Shown here piece after piece: positions 42,317 to 52,611 of a stretch of 54,058 nucleotides of DNA; position 1 is the stretch's first letter; each line of letters opens with the position of its first letter. The notes under the pieces are model-generated. The model ran no database searches. It was given only the letters and a program-made list of their open reading frames with translations, and was not told the DNA's origin. The translations under genes and the position numbers were made by a program. Location: positions 1-54,058 of the forward strand of contig UCBZ01000035.1 in NCBI GenBank assembly GCA_900470775.1. Reading direction: 5' to 3'. The stretch is from Hyphomicrobiales bacterium (GTDB lineage: Bacteria; Pseudomonadota; Alphaproteobacteria; Rhizobiales; Beijerinckiaceae).

Positions 42317-44395
42317 GTGGGTTATCGCATCGGCGTCGACATCGGCGGCACCTTCACCGATTTCTGCGTCTTCGACGAGGCGTCTTTCGCGCTGCACACG
42401 CTGAAGGTGCTGTCGCGGCCGGACGCGCCGGGCGCGGAGGTGCTGCTGGGTCTCGACGAGATCGAGCGTCGCTTCGGCATCGCCCCGCAGGAGGTCAGCT
42501 ATTTCACCCATGGCTCGACCGTGGGCGTGAACAGCATCATCCAAGGCACCGGCGCGCGGCTCTGCCTCTTCGTCACCGAGGGGTTTCGCGACGTCCTTGA
42601 GCTCGCCCGGCTGAAGATCCCCGACCCTTACGACCTGTTCTCGCGCCGCCCGCCGCCATTGGTGCCGCGCGACCGGGTGATCCCGCTGCGCGAACGCATG
42701 AATGCCGACGGCAAGGCCGAGATCGTGCCGTCCGAGGACGCCATCGTGGCGGCGCTGGCTCAGGCGGAAGCCGCTGGCGCCGAGGGCATCGTGCTCGCCT
42801 TCCTGCACAGCTACACCAACCCGGCGCATGAGCGGCTGGTCAAGGAAGCCATCAACCGGCTGCGGCCGGAGCTTCCCGTGTTCTGCTCGGCCGATGTCTG
42901 GCCGATCGTGCGCGAATATGAGCGCACCATCACGGCCTGCATCCATGGCTCGGTGCAGCCCCGCGTCTCGCACTATATTGGCCGCCTGGAAGCGGCCTTG
43001 CGCGAGCGCGGCGTCTCGGCCGCTCCGATGATCACCAAGTCGAATGGCGGCGTGATGACCGCTTCCGCCGGCAAGGAACGCAGCATCGAGATGCTGCTCT
43101 CGGGCACAGCGGCGGGTGTCATCGGCGCCGGCTTCGTCGCCGAGCGTGCCGGCTTCCCCCGCGTGATGAGCCTCGACATCGGCGGCACCAGCGCCGACGT
43201 CGCTCTCTTGCGCGACGGCATGCCCGATTTCCGCTCCGGCGAACTGGTCGGGCGCTATCCGATCTACCTGCCGACCGTCTCGGTCTCCTCGATCGGTGCA
43301 GGTGGCGGCTCGGTCGCCAGCGTCGATACGCTTGGCGTGCTACGCGTCGGCCCCGAAAGCGCCGGCTCGACGCCCGGCCCCGCCTGCTACGGACGCGGTG
43401 GGCAGCGCGCGACGATCACCGACGCCTTCGCCGTGAAGGGTGTGCTCGGCGCCGCCGAACTCGGCTATGGCGCCGTCAATGTCGATCGCGCCAGGGCGCT
43501 CGCCGTGATCGAACCTCTGGCGCAGGGCCTCGCCCGCAGCCCCGCCGCGACGGCTGAAGCCGTCATCGATCTCGCCGTTGCCAACATGTATCGCGAGGTC
43601 AGCCGGCTGTTCTCGCAGGTCGGCGAGGAGCCCAGCGGCTATGCATTGCTCGCCTTCGGCGGGGCCGGGCCGATGATGGGCTGCCTGCTCGCCGAGGCGA
43701 TGGGCATGGAGACCGTCATCGTTCCGGAGACGCCCGGCGTCCTCGCCGCGCTCGGCGGCCTGCTCGCGGACCTGCGCTCAGACTTCGTGCGCGTCACCTT
43801 CCTCGACGTCGATGCCGCGACCATGCCGGCCATCGGGCAGGCGCTGGCGGGCCTCGTCAGCGAGGCGCGCGACTGGCTGCATGGCAGCCAGAGCCGTGGC
43901 GGCCAGGGCTATGACGGCGAAGCGACGCTGACGATCTCGGGCGACATGCGCTATCGCGGTCAGTCCTACGAGATCGAGACACCGATCGCCGAAAGCTGGA
44001 TCACGGCTAAGAACGACAAGGCGATCATCGAAGCCTTCCACGCCCGCCATGCCGAGATCTACGGCCATGCGGACGAGAAGGCGGAGGTCCAGCTTGTGGC
44101 GCTACGCGTCGTTATCGCCGGCAAGACGCCGAAACCGTCCTTCCCCGATCGGCCGGTCACGCCGGTAGAGGTCGCGCCGGAGGGAAGCGTGACGGTCACC
44201 CATCGCGGCAGCGAGATCGAAGCCGGCCTGTTCCAGCGCCGGACCCTCAAGCCCGGCAGCCGCTTCAACGGCCCAGCAGTGATTATCCAGGACGACACCA
44301 CGACCTGGGCGCCGCCGGGCTTCAGCGGCGCGGTCGACGGCTATGGCAACCTCATCCTGAGCAAGGAGCGGACGCCATGGCGGCCCACACCATGA
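42317..44395 (+). CDS. Hydantoinase/oxoprolinase subunit A (HyuA-like)
   Basis: A 692-residue protein. The actin-like ATP-binding N-terminus is IGVDIGGTFTDFCVFDE, with a second phosphate loop MSLDIGGTSADVALL (about 280-295). The Hydant_A_N and Hydantoinase_A domains and a C-terminal part near TWAPPGFSG are all present. With HyuB it opens 5-oxoproline, N-methylhydantoin or related rings at the cost of ATP. The GTG at 42317 has GGAG at good spacing and sits two bases after the deacetylase-fold gene; HyuB overlaps its end by 19 bases. Confidence 0.93.
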   Translation: MGYRIGVDIGGTFTDFCVFDEASFALHTLKVLSRPDAPGAEVLLGLDEIERRFGIAPQEVSYFTHGSTVGVNSIIQGTGARLCLFVTEGFRDVLELARLKIPDPYDLFSRRPPPLVPRDRVIPLRERMNADGKAEIVPSEDAIVAALAQAEAAGAEGIVLAFLHSYTNPAHERLVKEAINRLRPELPVFCSADVWPIVREYERTITACIHGSVQPRVSHYIGRLEAALRERGVSAAPMITKSNGGVMTASAGKERSIEMLLSGTAAGVIGAGFVAERAGFPRVMSLDIGGTSADVALLRDGMPDFRSGELVGRYPIYLPTVSVSSIGAGGGSVASVDTLGVLRVGPESAGSTPGPACYGRGGQRATITDAFAVKGVLGAAELGYGAVNVDRARALAVIEPLAQGLARSPAATAEAVIDLAVANMYREVSRLFSQVGEEPSGYALLAFGGAGPMMGCLLAEAMGMETVIVPETPGVLAALGGLLADLRSDFVRVTFLDVDAATMPAIGQALAGLVSEARDWLHGSQSRGGQGYDGEATLTISGDMRYRGQSYEIETPIAESWITAKNDKAIIEAFHARHAEIYGHADEKAEVQLVALRVVIAGKTPKPSFPDRPVTPVEVAPEGSVTVTHRGSEIEAGLFQRRTLKPGSRFNGPAVIIQDDTTTWAPPGFSGAVDGYGNLILSKERTPWRPTP

Positions 44396-46395
44396 CCTCC
44401 GAGATCAAGCCCGCGCTCGATCCGGTCACGCTGCAGATCCTGAAGAGCCATTTCGAGGCCGCGGCCGAGAGCATGGCCTACACGCTGCTGCGCACGGCCC
44501 ATTCCGCCTTCGTCAAGGAAACCGAGGACTTCACCAGCGGCCTGACCACGCCCTGCGGCCAGACCTTCGCCAGCCCCAAGGATCTCGGCGCGACCTGGTT
44601 CATCGGGCTGGACTACAAGGGCGCGATCGACGCCATCACCGATTACAGGCCCGGCGACATCTGCATCACCAACGACCCGTACTCCGGCTATGTCTGCACC
44701 CATGCGCCCGATGTGCATCTCTGGATGCCGATCTTCGAGGGCGAGACGCTGGTCTGCTTCGCCGTCGGCCACATCCACAACACCGACATGGGCGGCGCGG
44801 TGCCGGCCTCGCTGTCGCGGGCGCTGACGGAGGTCCAGCAGGAGGGCATCCGCATCCCGCCGATGAAACTGGTCGAGGCCGGTGTCATGAACGAGCAGGT
44901 GCTCGCCATCATGCTGCGCAATGTCCGCATGCCCGACCAGAACTGGGGCGACCTCAAGGCCCAGATCGCCTCGCTCAAGACCGGTGAACGCAAGATCAGG
45001 GACGCCATCGCCCGCTTCGGCGTCGAGACGGTGTGCGCCGCGACCTATGGCGTGCTCGATCTCGCCGACCGCCAGGCACGGCGCCTCTTCGCCTCGATGC
45101 AGGACGGCGACTACGTCTTCACCGACTATATCGACGAGGACAGCCCAGGCGGCGTGCCCTGCCGCCTGAAGCTCACCGTGCGCGTCAGCGGCGACGAGGC
45201 GGTGTTCGATTTCACCGGCAGCGACCCGCAATTGCAATCAGCGCTGAACATGCCGACAGGCGGCCTGCCGCGCCACATCCTGCCGCTCGTCGGCTACAAC
45301 TACGTGGTCTACTCGCTCGATCCCACCGTCGCGCTCAATGCCGGGCTGCTGCGGCCGGTGCGCTGCATCCTGCCCGAAGGCTCCGTGGTCAATCCGGTCT
45401 ATCCGGCCGCGACCGGCATGCGCAGCCTCACCTGCTCGCGCATCCAGGGCATCGTCGTCGGCGCCTTCTCGCTCGCTTTGCCCGACAGGCTGCCGGCGGG
45501 GCCGGCCGGCGGCGGCGGCATCCTCAATGTCCGTACCACCGACAGCCGCACCGGGCGCCTCGCCATGGCCTCGATCAACCCGATCACCGGCGGCGGGGGC
45601 GGCTGGGCCAAGGAGGACGGACAGGACGGCTCCAACTCCTTCCTCAAGAACACCCCGATCGAGATCACCGAAGCGGAAGTACCGATCCGCGTCGTCAGCT
45701 ATGAACTGGTCCCGGACTCCGGCGGTGCCGGGCGCTATCGCGGCGGGCTCGCCACGCAGATGACCTTCAAGATGTTCTCGCCGAACTCGGTCGTCACCGC
45801 ACGCAACCGCGACCGCGTGCGCTTCTCCTGCTGGGGCCTCGAAGGCGGCGAGCCGGGTGCGACCTGCACCTTCCTGCGCAATCCCGGCACGGAACGCGAG
45901 GAAAGCCTCGGCAACACCGATGTCGTGCGCTGCGCACCGGGGGACATCCTGATGATCTCGGCAGCCGGCGCCGGCGGCTGGGGCGATCCCTTCACGAGGC
46001 CCGTGGCCGAGGTCATGGACGACGTCGCCCAAGGCAAGGTTTCGGATCAGGGCGCTCGCAGCTACGGCGTCGTGGCCGTGGACGGCAAGCTCGACGAAGC
46101 TGCCACGCAGGCGTTGCGAACAGGGCCCGGCGAGCGCCCAAGTGGACTCGTTTTCGATCCGCAGCGGCTGGCCTTCGAAAAAATCTGGTCGAACGAAGCC
46201 TGGGACCATCTCTCAACCCGGCTCTTCGCGCTGCCGATCGAATGGCGCTTCTTCCTCAAGCACGAGATCTTCGCGCTGGTGAATGCCGACACCGCTGCCG
46301 AGGCCGACCCGGTCGCAGCGATCGAGCGCGCCTATGCAAGCCTTCTACAGCTCTATCCTCAGATCGCCCCGCGAGCCCTGGGGGAAGCCGCATGA
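44377..46395 (+). CDS. Hydantoinase/oxoprolinase subunit B (HyuB-like)
   Basis: A 672-residue Hydantoinase_B protein. Conserved stretches are LKSHFEAAAESMAYTLLRTA, GDICITNDPYSGYVCTHAPD and VVSYELVPDSGGAGRYRGGL, which carry the usual metal and active-site residues of the subunit. The C-terminus (about 560-672) is longer than in many HyuB proteins and has no assigned function. An alternative ATG lies at 44392. It partners the HyuA protein encoded just upstream. Confidence 0.93.
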   Translation: MAAHTMTSEIKPALDPVTLQILKSHFEAAAESMAYTLLRTAHSAFVKETEDFTSGLTTPCGQTFASPKDLGATWFIGLDYKGAIDAITDYRPGDICITNDPYSGYVCTHAPDVHLWMPIFEGETLVCFAVGHIHNTDMGGAVPASLSRALTEVQQEGIRIPPMKLVEAGVMNEQVLAIMLRNVRMPDQNWGDLKAQIASLKTGERKIRDAIARFGVETVCAATYGVLDLADRQARRLFASMQDGDYVFTDYIDEDSPGGVPCRLKLTVRVSGDEAVFDFTGSDPQLQSALNMPTGGLPRHILPLVGYNYVVYSLDPTVALNAGLLRPVRCILPEGSVVNPVYPAATGMRSLTCSRIQGIVVGAFSLALPDRLPAGPAGGGGILNVRTTDSRTGRLAMASINPITGGGGGWAKEDGQDGSNSFLKNTPIEITEAEVPIRVVSYELVPDSGGAGRYRGGLATQMTFKMFSPNSVVTARNRDRVRFSCWGLEGGEPGATCTFLRNPGTEREESLGNTDVVRCAPGDILMISAAGAGGWGDPFTRPVAEVMDDVAQGKVSDQGARSYGVVAVDGKLDEAATQALRTGPGERPSGLVFDPQRLAFEKIWSNEAWDHLSTRLFALPIEWRFFLKHEIFALVNADTAAEADPVAAIERAYASLLQLYPQIAPRALGEAA

Positions 46396-47135
46396 ACATC
46401 GATTTCGCCGGACAGACCGTCCTGATCGCTGGCGCCGCCCGCGGCATCGGGCGCGGCATCGTCGAGGAATTTGCGGCGCGCGGCGCCAATGTCTTCGCCG
46501 GTGATAGGCTGCGCGACGAGATGGCCGGTCTGCCAGCGCATCAGACCCAGCTCGACCTGCTCGACAAGGCGCAGGTCCGCGGCTGGATTGCCGAGACCGA
46601 GACGGTGTCAGGCCGCAGCCCCGACGTTCTGGTCTATGTCGCCGGCGGCGTGCTCGGCCAGAGCGCGACGCCGCTGGAGGATGTCGACGAGGCCGCCTGG
46701 CGCGCGGTGCTCGACGTCAACCTGACCGGCGCCTTCCTCTGCGCGCAGGCCGTGACATCAGGCATGAAGCAGGCAGGCAAAGGCCGCATCGTCCTGATCG
46801 CCAGCGGCGCGGGTCTGCGTACCTCGCTCACCGGCATCCAGGCCTATGCCTCGGCCAAAGCCGGCGAGATCGGGCTGGCCCGCCAGCTCGGCCAGGAGCT
46901 CGGCCCCTTCGGCATCACGGTCAATGCGGTCGCGCCCGGCTTCCAGCGCACCAGCCCCGATTATGAGCGGCAATGGCAGTCCTATTCACCCGAGCGGCAG
47001 CAGGGCATGATCGCCGGCACCGCGCGCCGCCGCCCCGGCACTCCGCAGGACATCGCGCATGCCGTGATGTTCCTGGCCTCCGACTATGCGGACTTCATCA
47101 CCGGCCAGGTCCTGTCCGTGACCGGAAGCCCCTGA
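46392..47135 (+). CDS. Short-chain dehydrogenase
   Basis: A 247-residue SDR: AGAARGIGRG (about 14-23), VYVAGG in the usual NNAG place (the NAG is changed, which some SDRs tolerate), IASGAG with the catalytic Ser, and YASAK with Tyr and Lys (about 152-156). GDRL after the second strand points to NAD(H). The ATG overlaps the HyuB stop by four bases. It is the second SDR of this operon. Confidence 0.88.
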   Translation: MNIDFAGQTVLIAGAARGIGRGIVEEFAARGANVFAGDRLRDEMAGLPAHQTQLDLLDKAQVRGWIAETETVSGRSPDVLVYVAGGVLGQSATPLEDVDEAAWRAVLDVNLTGAFLCAQAVTSGMKQAGKGRIVLIASGAGLRTSLTGIQAYASAKAGEIGLARQLGQELGPFGITVNAVAPGFQRTSPDYERQWQSYSPERQQGMIAGTARRRPGTPQDIAHAVMFLASDYADFITGQVLSVTGSP

Positions 47136-47161
47136 AACCAGCAACCCATTTGGAGGATGGC

Positions 47162-48730
47162 ATGACGACGACACGAAGAGATGCCTTGAAGACGGTCCTT
47201 GGCTCCGTCGCCATCTCCACGGTGGGCTTTGAGGGCGCATCGGCCCAGGCCGGCGGCAAGTTCGTCTATGCCAACAACTCCCCTTACGACAATCTCGACC
47301 CGCACACGATCTTCGACACCGCCCGCGCCGCGACCCGCTTCAACCTCTATGACGGGCTCTACCGCTGGGTCGACAACCCGCCCAAGATGATCCCCTGGCT
47401 CGCCGAGAGCCACACCGTCTCCGAAGACGGCAAGGTCTACACCTTCAAGCTGCGCCAAAACGCCAAGTTCCATGACGGCAAGCCGCTGACCTCCGCCGAC
47501 GTGATCTATTCGATCGAGCGCATCATCGCGCTGAAGAAGGGCGCCGCCAGCCTCTATCTCGACGCGATCAAGCCCGGCTCGACCACGGCGCCCGATGCCC
47601 ACACCGTCGTCTTCAACCTGACCCAGCCCTCGGCGATCTTCCTCACCACCGTCCCCGACATCCTGATCGTCAACAGCGCGATGGTGAAGGCCAACGAAAA
47701 GGACGGCGACTGGGCCGAGACCTGGCTCGCGCGCAACGAGGCGGGCAGCGGCTCCTATGCGCTGCGCCGGCACGACCCGGCCGTCGGCTGGACCGCACGC
47801 CGCTTCCCCGAGCATTTCGCCGGCTGGACCGGCCAGCCCTTCGACGATCTCGAATTCCGCACGGTGCTCGAGACCAACACCCGCGTGCTCGGCCTGATCC
47901 GCGGCGATTTCCAGGGAGCCGACGGCTACCTGCCCTACGACCAGATCCAGCGCCTGCGCCAGTCCAGCAACGTCCAGATCATCGAGGCGGAATCGCTGCG
48001 CGTCTTCATCCTGGCGCTGAACAACAGCAAGCCGCTGATGAACGACGTCCATTTCCGCAAGGCGCTGGCCTATGCCTTCGATTATGACGGCTTCATCGCC
48101 AACATCATGAAGGGCTCGGTCTCACGTAATCCGGGCCCGAATCCCAATCCGATCTGGGGCACGCCGGCGGGGCTCAAGGGCTACAGCTACGATCTCGACA
48201 AGGCGCGCGAGGAGCTGAAGAAAGTCACGCAGCCGCTGCGGCCGATCACCATCAACGCGCTCGCCGGCTTCAGCGAATCCGAACAGGCCGCGACCCTGTT
48301 CCAGAACACGCTGCGCCAGATCGGCGTCGAGGTGATCGTCGACGTCTCGCCCTGGTCGGTCGTCTCGGGCCGGATGCGCAGCGCCCAAACCCAGGCCGAC
48401 ATCATCCCGCTCTGGAAGAGCACCTATTACGTCGACCCCAACAACTGGGTCGGCGAGCTCTACGGCACGCGCTACCACGGCACGCGGACCTTCTCCTACT
48501 ACTCGAACCCGGAGTTCGACAAGCGCCTCGACCGCGCGCTGGTCACGGGCAACCAGGAGGAGCGCCAGAAGCTCTACGAGGAGATGACCCAGATGGTGAA
48601 CGACGATGCCGCTGGCATCTTCGTCTACAACACCAAATGGTACGGCCCCTATTCGAGCAAGGTCGAGGGCATCCGCTTCTCACCCGTGAGCAACGGCCAG
48701 GACATTCGCTGGGCCTCGCAGAAGCGATGA
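47162..48730 (+). CDS. Oligopeptide-type ABC transporter substrate-binding protein (family 5)
   Basis: A 522-residue SBP_bac_5 protein. The Tat-like leader is TTRRDALKTVLGSVAISTVG (Arg5-Arg6), with cleavage near ASAQA. The mature part opens KFVYANNSPYDNLDPHTIFD and has TFKLRQNAKFHDGKPLTSAD, typical of the DppA/OppA/NikA family. The ligand is probably a peptide-like or cyclic-amide compound, given HyuAB upstream. GGAGG precedes the ATG at 47162. No lipobox is seen. Confidence 0.93.
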   Translation: MTTTRRDALKTVLGSVAISTVGFEGASAQAGGKFVYANNSPYDNLDPHTIFDTARAATRFNLYDGLYRWVDNPPKMIPWLAESHTVSEDGKVYTFKLRQNAKFHDGKPLTSADVIYSIERIIALKKGAASLYLDAIKPGSTTAPDAHTVVFNLTQPSAIFLTTVPDILIVNSAMVKANEKDGDWAETWLARNEAGSGSYALRRHDPAVGWTARRFPEHFAGWTGQPFDDLEFRTVLETNTRVLGLIRGDFQGADGYLPYDQIQRLRQSSNVQIIEAESLRVFILALNNSKPLMNDVHFRKALAYAFDYDGFIANIMKGSVSRNPGPNPNPIWGTPAGLKGYSYDLDKAREELKKVTQPLRPITINALAGFSESEQAATLFQNTLRQIGVEVIVDVSPWSVVSGRMRSAQTQADIIPLWKSTYYVDPNNWVGELYGTRYHGTRTFSYYSNPEFDKRLDRALVTGNQEERQKLYEEMTQMVNDDAAGIFVYNTKWYGPYSSKVEGIRFSPVSNGQDIRWASQKR

Positions 48731-48767
48731 CGATGGCGGGGGCGGAGCCGATGGCAGGGCTGAGCGC

Positions 48768-49772
48768 ATGAACTGGCTCTCCATGGTGGCCAACCGGCTG
48801 ATCTGGTTCGTCCCGACCCTGCTCGGGCTGCTCGCCATCGTCTTCACGCTCTCGCGCGTCGTGCCGATCGATCCCGCCTTCCTCGCGGCAGGCGAGAACG
48901 CATCGGTCGAGCAGGTGCAGAAGGTCCGGGAGCGCTTCGGCTTCGACAAGCCGCTGCCGGTGCAGTTCCTGAACTATGTCCGCGACGTCGCCCAGGGCAA
49001 TTTCGGCGTCAGCATGTTCACCCAGCAGCCGATCGTGAACGACCTCGCGACGCGGCTGCCGGCGACGCTCGAACTCACCCTCGTCGCCGTGCTGATCGCA
49101 GCCCTGATCGGCATCCCGCTCGGAGTGCTCTGCGGGCTGCACCGAAACTCCTGGCTCGACCATGTCCTGCGCGTGGTCACCGTCTCCGGTTTGGCGGTCG
49201 CTTCCTTCTGGTTCGCGATGCAGTTGCAGTTCCTGTTCTCGATGAAGCTCGGCTGGCTGCCCTTGTCGGGGCGAATGGAAGGGTTTCCGCCCGAACCCGT
49301 CACCGGACTGATGGTCGTGGACGCGCTGATCGCCGGCGACGGCGAGGCCCTGGCCTCGGCGCTGCGCCACATGATCCTGCCCGCCGTAACCCTGGCCCTG
49401 CCGGCGGCGGCAACGGTCGTGCGCTTCACCCGCAACGGCGTCATCGGCGTGATCAACTCGCCCTCCGTCGCCTACCAGACGGCGATGGGCTTTCCGCGCC
49501 GCGTCATTATCTGGAAATATGTGCTGCGCATGGCCCTGACCGCGACGGTGACGCAGCTCGGCCTGATCTTCGGCATCCTGCTCGCCGGAGCGGTCGTGGT
49601 CGAGACGGTGTTCGACTGGCCGGGGCTCGGCGCCTATGCGGTGCGCTCGATCCTGCAGTCCGACTACAACGCCGTCATGGGCTTCACTCTCTGCACCGGC
49701 GCGCTCTTCGTCTTCATCAACCTCCTCGTCGACATGCTGCAGGCGGCGATCGATCCCCGGGGTGCCGCCTGA
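48768..49772 (+). CDS. ABC transporter permease (DppB type)
   Basis: A 334-residue inner-membrane permease. First segment about 10-30 (LIWFVPTLLGLLAIVFTLSR), a periplasmic loop with QVQKVRERFGFDKPLPVQFL, five further segments and the EAA-type loop MGFPRRVIIWKYVLRMALTA. It pairs with the DppC-type permease, whose start overlaps its stop (TGATG). Confidence 0.93.
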   Translation: MNWLSMVANRLIWFVPTLLGLLAIVFTLSRVVPIDPAFLAAGENASVEQVQKVRERFGFDKPLPVQFLNYVRDVAQGNFGVSMFTQQPIVNDLATRLPATLELTLVAVLIAALIGIPLGVLCGLHRNSWLDHVLRVVTVSGLAVASFWFAMQLQFLFSMKLGWLPLSGRMEGFPPEPVTGLMVVDALIAGDGEALASALRHMILPAVTLALPAAATVVRFTRNGVIGVINSPSVAYQTAMGFPRRVIIWKYVLRMALTATVTQLGLIFGILLAGAVVVETVFDWPGLGAYAVRSILQSDYNAVMGFTLCTGALFVFINLLVDMLQAAIDPRGAA

Positions 49773-50611
49773 TGGATCTGGTCAAACGCTTCGCCCGCGA
49801 CAAGGCGGCGCTGCTCGGCGCGACCCTGCTCGGCCTGCTGATCATCGCGGCGATCTTCGCGCCCTGGCTTGCGCCCTATCCGAACGACGTCTTCGATTTC
49901 CACATCGAGCGCCGCCTGCTGGCGCCGGCGCCCGAAGCCCTGATGGGCACCGACCGCATGGGCAGCGACATCTTCAGCCGTCTTCTGTTCGGTGCTCGCA
50001 TCACGCTGATGCTGGCGGGCATCGCGGTCGGCTCGGCATTGCTGATCGGCGTGCCGATCGGACTGATCGCGGGCTATTACCAGAGCTGGTTCAGCGATGC
50101 GCTGATGCGGGTTGCCGAGATCTTCCTCGCCGTGCCGCAGATCGTGCTGGCCATCGCCATCGCGCAGACGCTGGGTCCCTCGATCCAGAACGTCATCCTG
50201 GCGCTGTCGCTGACTTATTGGCCGTTCTGGGCGCGGCTCGTCTATGCAGAGACGCGCTCGATGCGCAACGAGGTCTTCGTCGAATCCGCCGTCGCGCTCG
50301 GCGCCTCGCCCTGGCGCGTCATCGTGCTGCATATCCTGCCCAACATCGCTTCGCCGATCATCGTGCGCACCTCGATCGGCATGGGCGCGACCATCCTCAC
50401 CGCCGCCACGCTCGGCTTCCTCGGCCTGGGCGCGCCGCCGCCGACGCCGGAATGGGGCCGCATGATCGCCGAGAGCCGCGAATACCTACCCGAGGCATGG
50501 TGGTATGCGCTGGCGCCGGGCATCGCGATCTTCCTGACCGTGCTCGGCTTCAACCTCTTCGGCGACGGCCTGCGCGACATCCTCGATCCCCGCACCCGGC
50601 GGAGCGTCTGA
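49772..50611 (+). CDS. ABC transporter permease (DppC type)
   Basis: A 279-residue inner-membrane permease with the OppC N-terminal segment (LVKRFARDKAALLGATLLGL), GTDRMGSDIFSRLLFGARIT at the domain entry and the EAA loop VESAVALGASPWRVIVLHIL. It forms the channel with the DppB-type partner. The start overlaps the preceding stop by one base. Confidence 0.93.
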   Translation: MDLVKRFARDKAALLGATLLGLLIIAAIFAPWLAPYPNDVFDFHIERRLLAPAPEALMGTDRMGSDIFSRLLFGARITLMLAGIAVGSALLIGVPIGLIAGYYQSWFSDALMRVAEIFLAVPQIVLAIAIAQTLGPSIQNVILALSLTYWPFWARLVYAETRSMRNEVFVESAVALGASPWRVIVLHILPNIASPIIVRTSIGMGATILTAATLGFLGLGAPPPTPEWGRMIAESREYLPEAWWYALAPGIAIFLTVLGFNLFGDGLRDILDPRTRRSV

Positions 50612-50615
50612 GGCG

Positions 50616-51620
50616 ATGAGCGCGCTGCTCGACATCAGTAAGCTTTCCCTCGCCTTCCGCACCGAGAAGGGCCCGGCGCGCGTGCTCGACATGATCGATC
50701 TCGCCGTGAAGCCCGGCGAGATCGTCGGCCTCGTCGGCGAATCCGGCTGCGGCAAGACCACGCTCGCGCGCGCCATCCTCGGCACCCTGCCGGAGGGGCT
50801 GACCGAGATCGGCAGTGGCCATATCCGGCTCGACGGCGTCGATATGCTGCGCGGCGGCAAGGCGGCGGAGAGCATTCGCGGCCGCGTCGTCACCTTCGTC
50901 CCGCAGGACCCCTTCGCCAGCTTCAACCCGCTGTTCCGGATCGGCACGCAGATCGCCGACCTGATGCGCTGGAAGGCGCCCCGTCCCGAAGGACGGCGAT
51001 GGGGCGGGCACCGCCGCGCCGACGAGGACGCGGCGATCGCGATGCTCGACGCGGTGCAGTTGCCGCAGCCGCGCGCGATCCTCGCGAAATATCCGCATGA
51101 ACTCTCGGGCGGGCAGCGCCAGCGCGTGATGATCGCGATGGCCCTCTTGCCGCAGCCGCAACTCATCATCGCCGACGAGCCGACGACCGCGCTCGATGTC
51201 ACCGTCCAGGCGCAGATCCTCGGCCTGCTACGCCGGCTCGCGGTCGAGCGCGGCGTATCCGTGCTGTTCACCACCCATGACCTTGGCGCCGCCTGGGAGA
51301 TCTGCGACCGCGTCGTGGTGATGTATGCCGGCCAGACCGCCGAGATCGCCCCGCGCGAGGCCTTCTTCGCCAATCCCCGCCACCCCTATACCCGCATGCT
51401 GCTGGACAGCCTGCCGGAGCCGGGGCGCGACCCCGTCGGCATCCCCGGCGGCGTGCCGAGCCCGCTCACCCCGCCCGGCGGGTGCCGCTTCAACCCGCGC
51501 TGCCCGCGCGTCACCGAGATCTGCCGCGAGACTAGGCCGGCGCTGGCGGAACACGAAGGCGGCCATCTCGTCGCCTGTCACCATCCCGTGACCGCCGACG
51601 CGGAGGCCCTGTATGTCTGA
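50616..51620 (+). CDS. ABC transporter ATP-binding protein (DppD type)
   Basis: A 334-residue ATPase. Walker A is GESGCGKTTL (about 43-52), the signature LSGGQRQRVMIAMALLP, Walker B LIIADEPTTALDVT, and the switch His in TTHDLGAAW. The C-terminal oligopeptide/dipeptide domain (CRFNPRCPRVTEICRETRPA) carries the cysteines that bind a 4Fe-4S cluster in DppD/OppD proteins. It lies four bases after the permease gene, and its 3' end overlaps the next ATPase gene. Confidence 0.94.
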   Translation: MSALLDISKLSLAFRTEKGPARVLDMIDLAVKPGEIVGLVGESGCGKTTLARAILGTLPEGLTEIGSGHIRLDGVDMLRGGKAAESIRGRVVTFVPQDPFASFNPLFRIGTQIADLMRWKAPRPEGRRWGGHRRADEDAAIAMLDAVQLPQPRAILAKYPHELSGGQRQRVMIAMALLPQPQLIIADEPTTALDVTVQAQILGLLRRLAVERGVSVLFTTHDLGAAWEICDRVVVMYAGQTAEIAPREAFFANPRHPYTRMLLDSLPEPGRDPVGIPGGVPSPLTPPGGCRFNPRCPRVTEICRETRPALAEHEGGHLVACHHPVTADAEALYV

Positions 51621-52611
51621 GCCTCATATGTCTGTGCCATCGCCTGCCCTGCTCGACGTCTCCGGGCTTGCCCGCCACTTCCCCGTGCGCGGCTTCCTGA
51701 ACCGCAGGGTCGGCACGCTGCGCGCGCTCGACGATGTCAGCTTCTCGGTCAGGAAGGGCGAGGTCCTGGGGATCGTCGGCGAATCCGGCTGCGGCAAATC
51801 CACCCTCGGCAAGACGCTGATGGGCATCCACGAGCCAACGCAGGGCGAGGTCCATCTCGCCGGTACCCGCATCGCCTCGCCCGGTCAGAAACGGGCAGCG
51901 GCCGTCAGGGCGCAGCTTCAATATGTCTATCAGGACCCCGGCGCCTCGCTCGATCCGCGCTGGACATTGCGTCGCTCGCTGCATGAACCGCTGATCATCC
52001 ACACCGGCTGGTCCCGCGCCAAGCGCGAGGAGCATGTCCAGGCGATCGTCAAGGCGGTCGGCCTGCCCCAGGCCCATCTCGATCTCTATCCGCACGAGAT
52101 CAGCGGCGGCCAGCAGCGCCGCGTCGGCCTCGCCCGCATCCTCGTGCTCGGGCCGCAGCTGATCATCTTCGACGAGCCCACTTCTGGCCTCGACGTCTCC
52201 GTGCAGGCAACCGTGCTGGCGCTGTTTCGCGACCTTCGCCGCGAATTCGACCTGACCTATCTCTTCATCAGCCACGATCTCGCCGTCGTGCGCTCCATCT
52301 GCGACCGCGTCGTCGTGATGTATCTCGGCCGCATCGTCGAGATTGGCCAGACCGCCGAGGTCTTCAGCGCCCCGCGCCATCCCTATACGCGCTCGCTTCT
52401 GGCGGCAGCGCCACGCATCGGCGGGCCACGCGTCACAGAGAACTTCACCCTCCAGGGCGAACCGCCGGACCCCTCCAACGTGCCGTCCGGCTGCCGCTTC
52501 CGCACCCGCTGCCCCCTCGCGATCCAGGCCTGCGCCGAGACCGAACCGCAGGTTGAGTTCGAACACGATCACGGCATCGCCTGCCTGCGCTGGCGCGAGC
52601 AGGCCGCGTGA
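51613..52611 (+). CDS. ABC transporter ATP-binding protein (DppF type)
   Basis: A 332-residue ATPase. Walker A is GESGCGKSTLGK (about 57-68), the signature ISGGQQRRVGLARILVL, Walker B LIIFDEPTSGLDVS, and the switch His in ISHDLAVVRS. The C-terminal CRFRTRCPLAIQACAETEPQ again has the cysteines of the oligo_HPY domain. The start overlaps the DppD-type gene by eight bases. The two ATPases pair to drive one importer. Confidence 0.94.
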   Translation: MSEPHMSVPSPALLDVSGLARHFPVRGFLNRRVGTLRALDDVSFSVRKGEVLGIVGESGCGKSTLGKTLMGIHEPTQGEVHLAGTRIASPGQKRAAAVRAQLQYVYQDPGASLDPRWTLRRSLHEPLIIHTGWSRAKREEHVQAIVKAVGLPQAHLDLYPHEISGGQQRRVGLARILVLGPQLIIFDEPTSGLDVSVQATVLALFRDLRREFDLTYLFISHDLAVVRSICDRVVVMYLGRIVEIGQTAEVFSAPRHPYTRSLLAAAPRIGGPRVTENFTLQGEPPDPSNVPSGCRFRTRCPLAIQACAETEPQVEFEHDHGIACLRWREQAA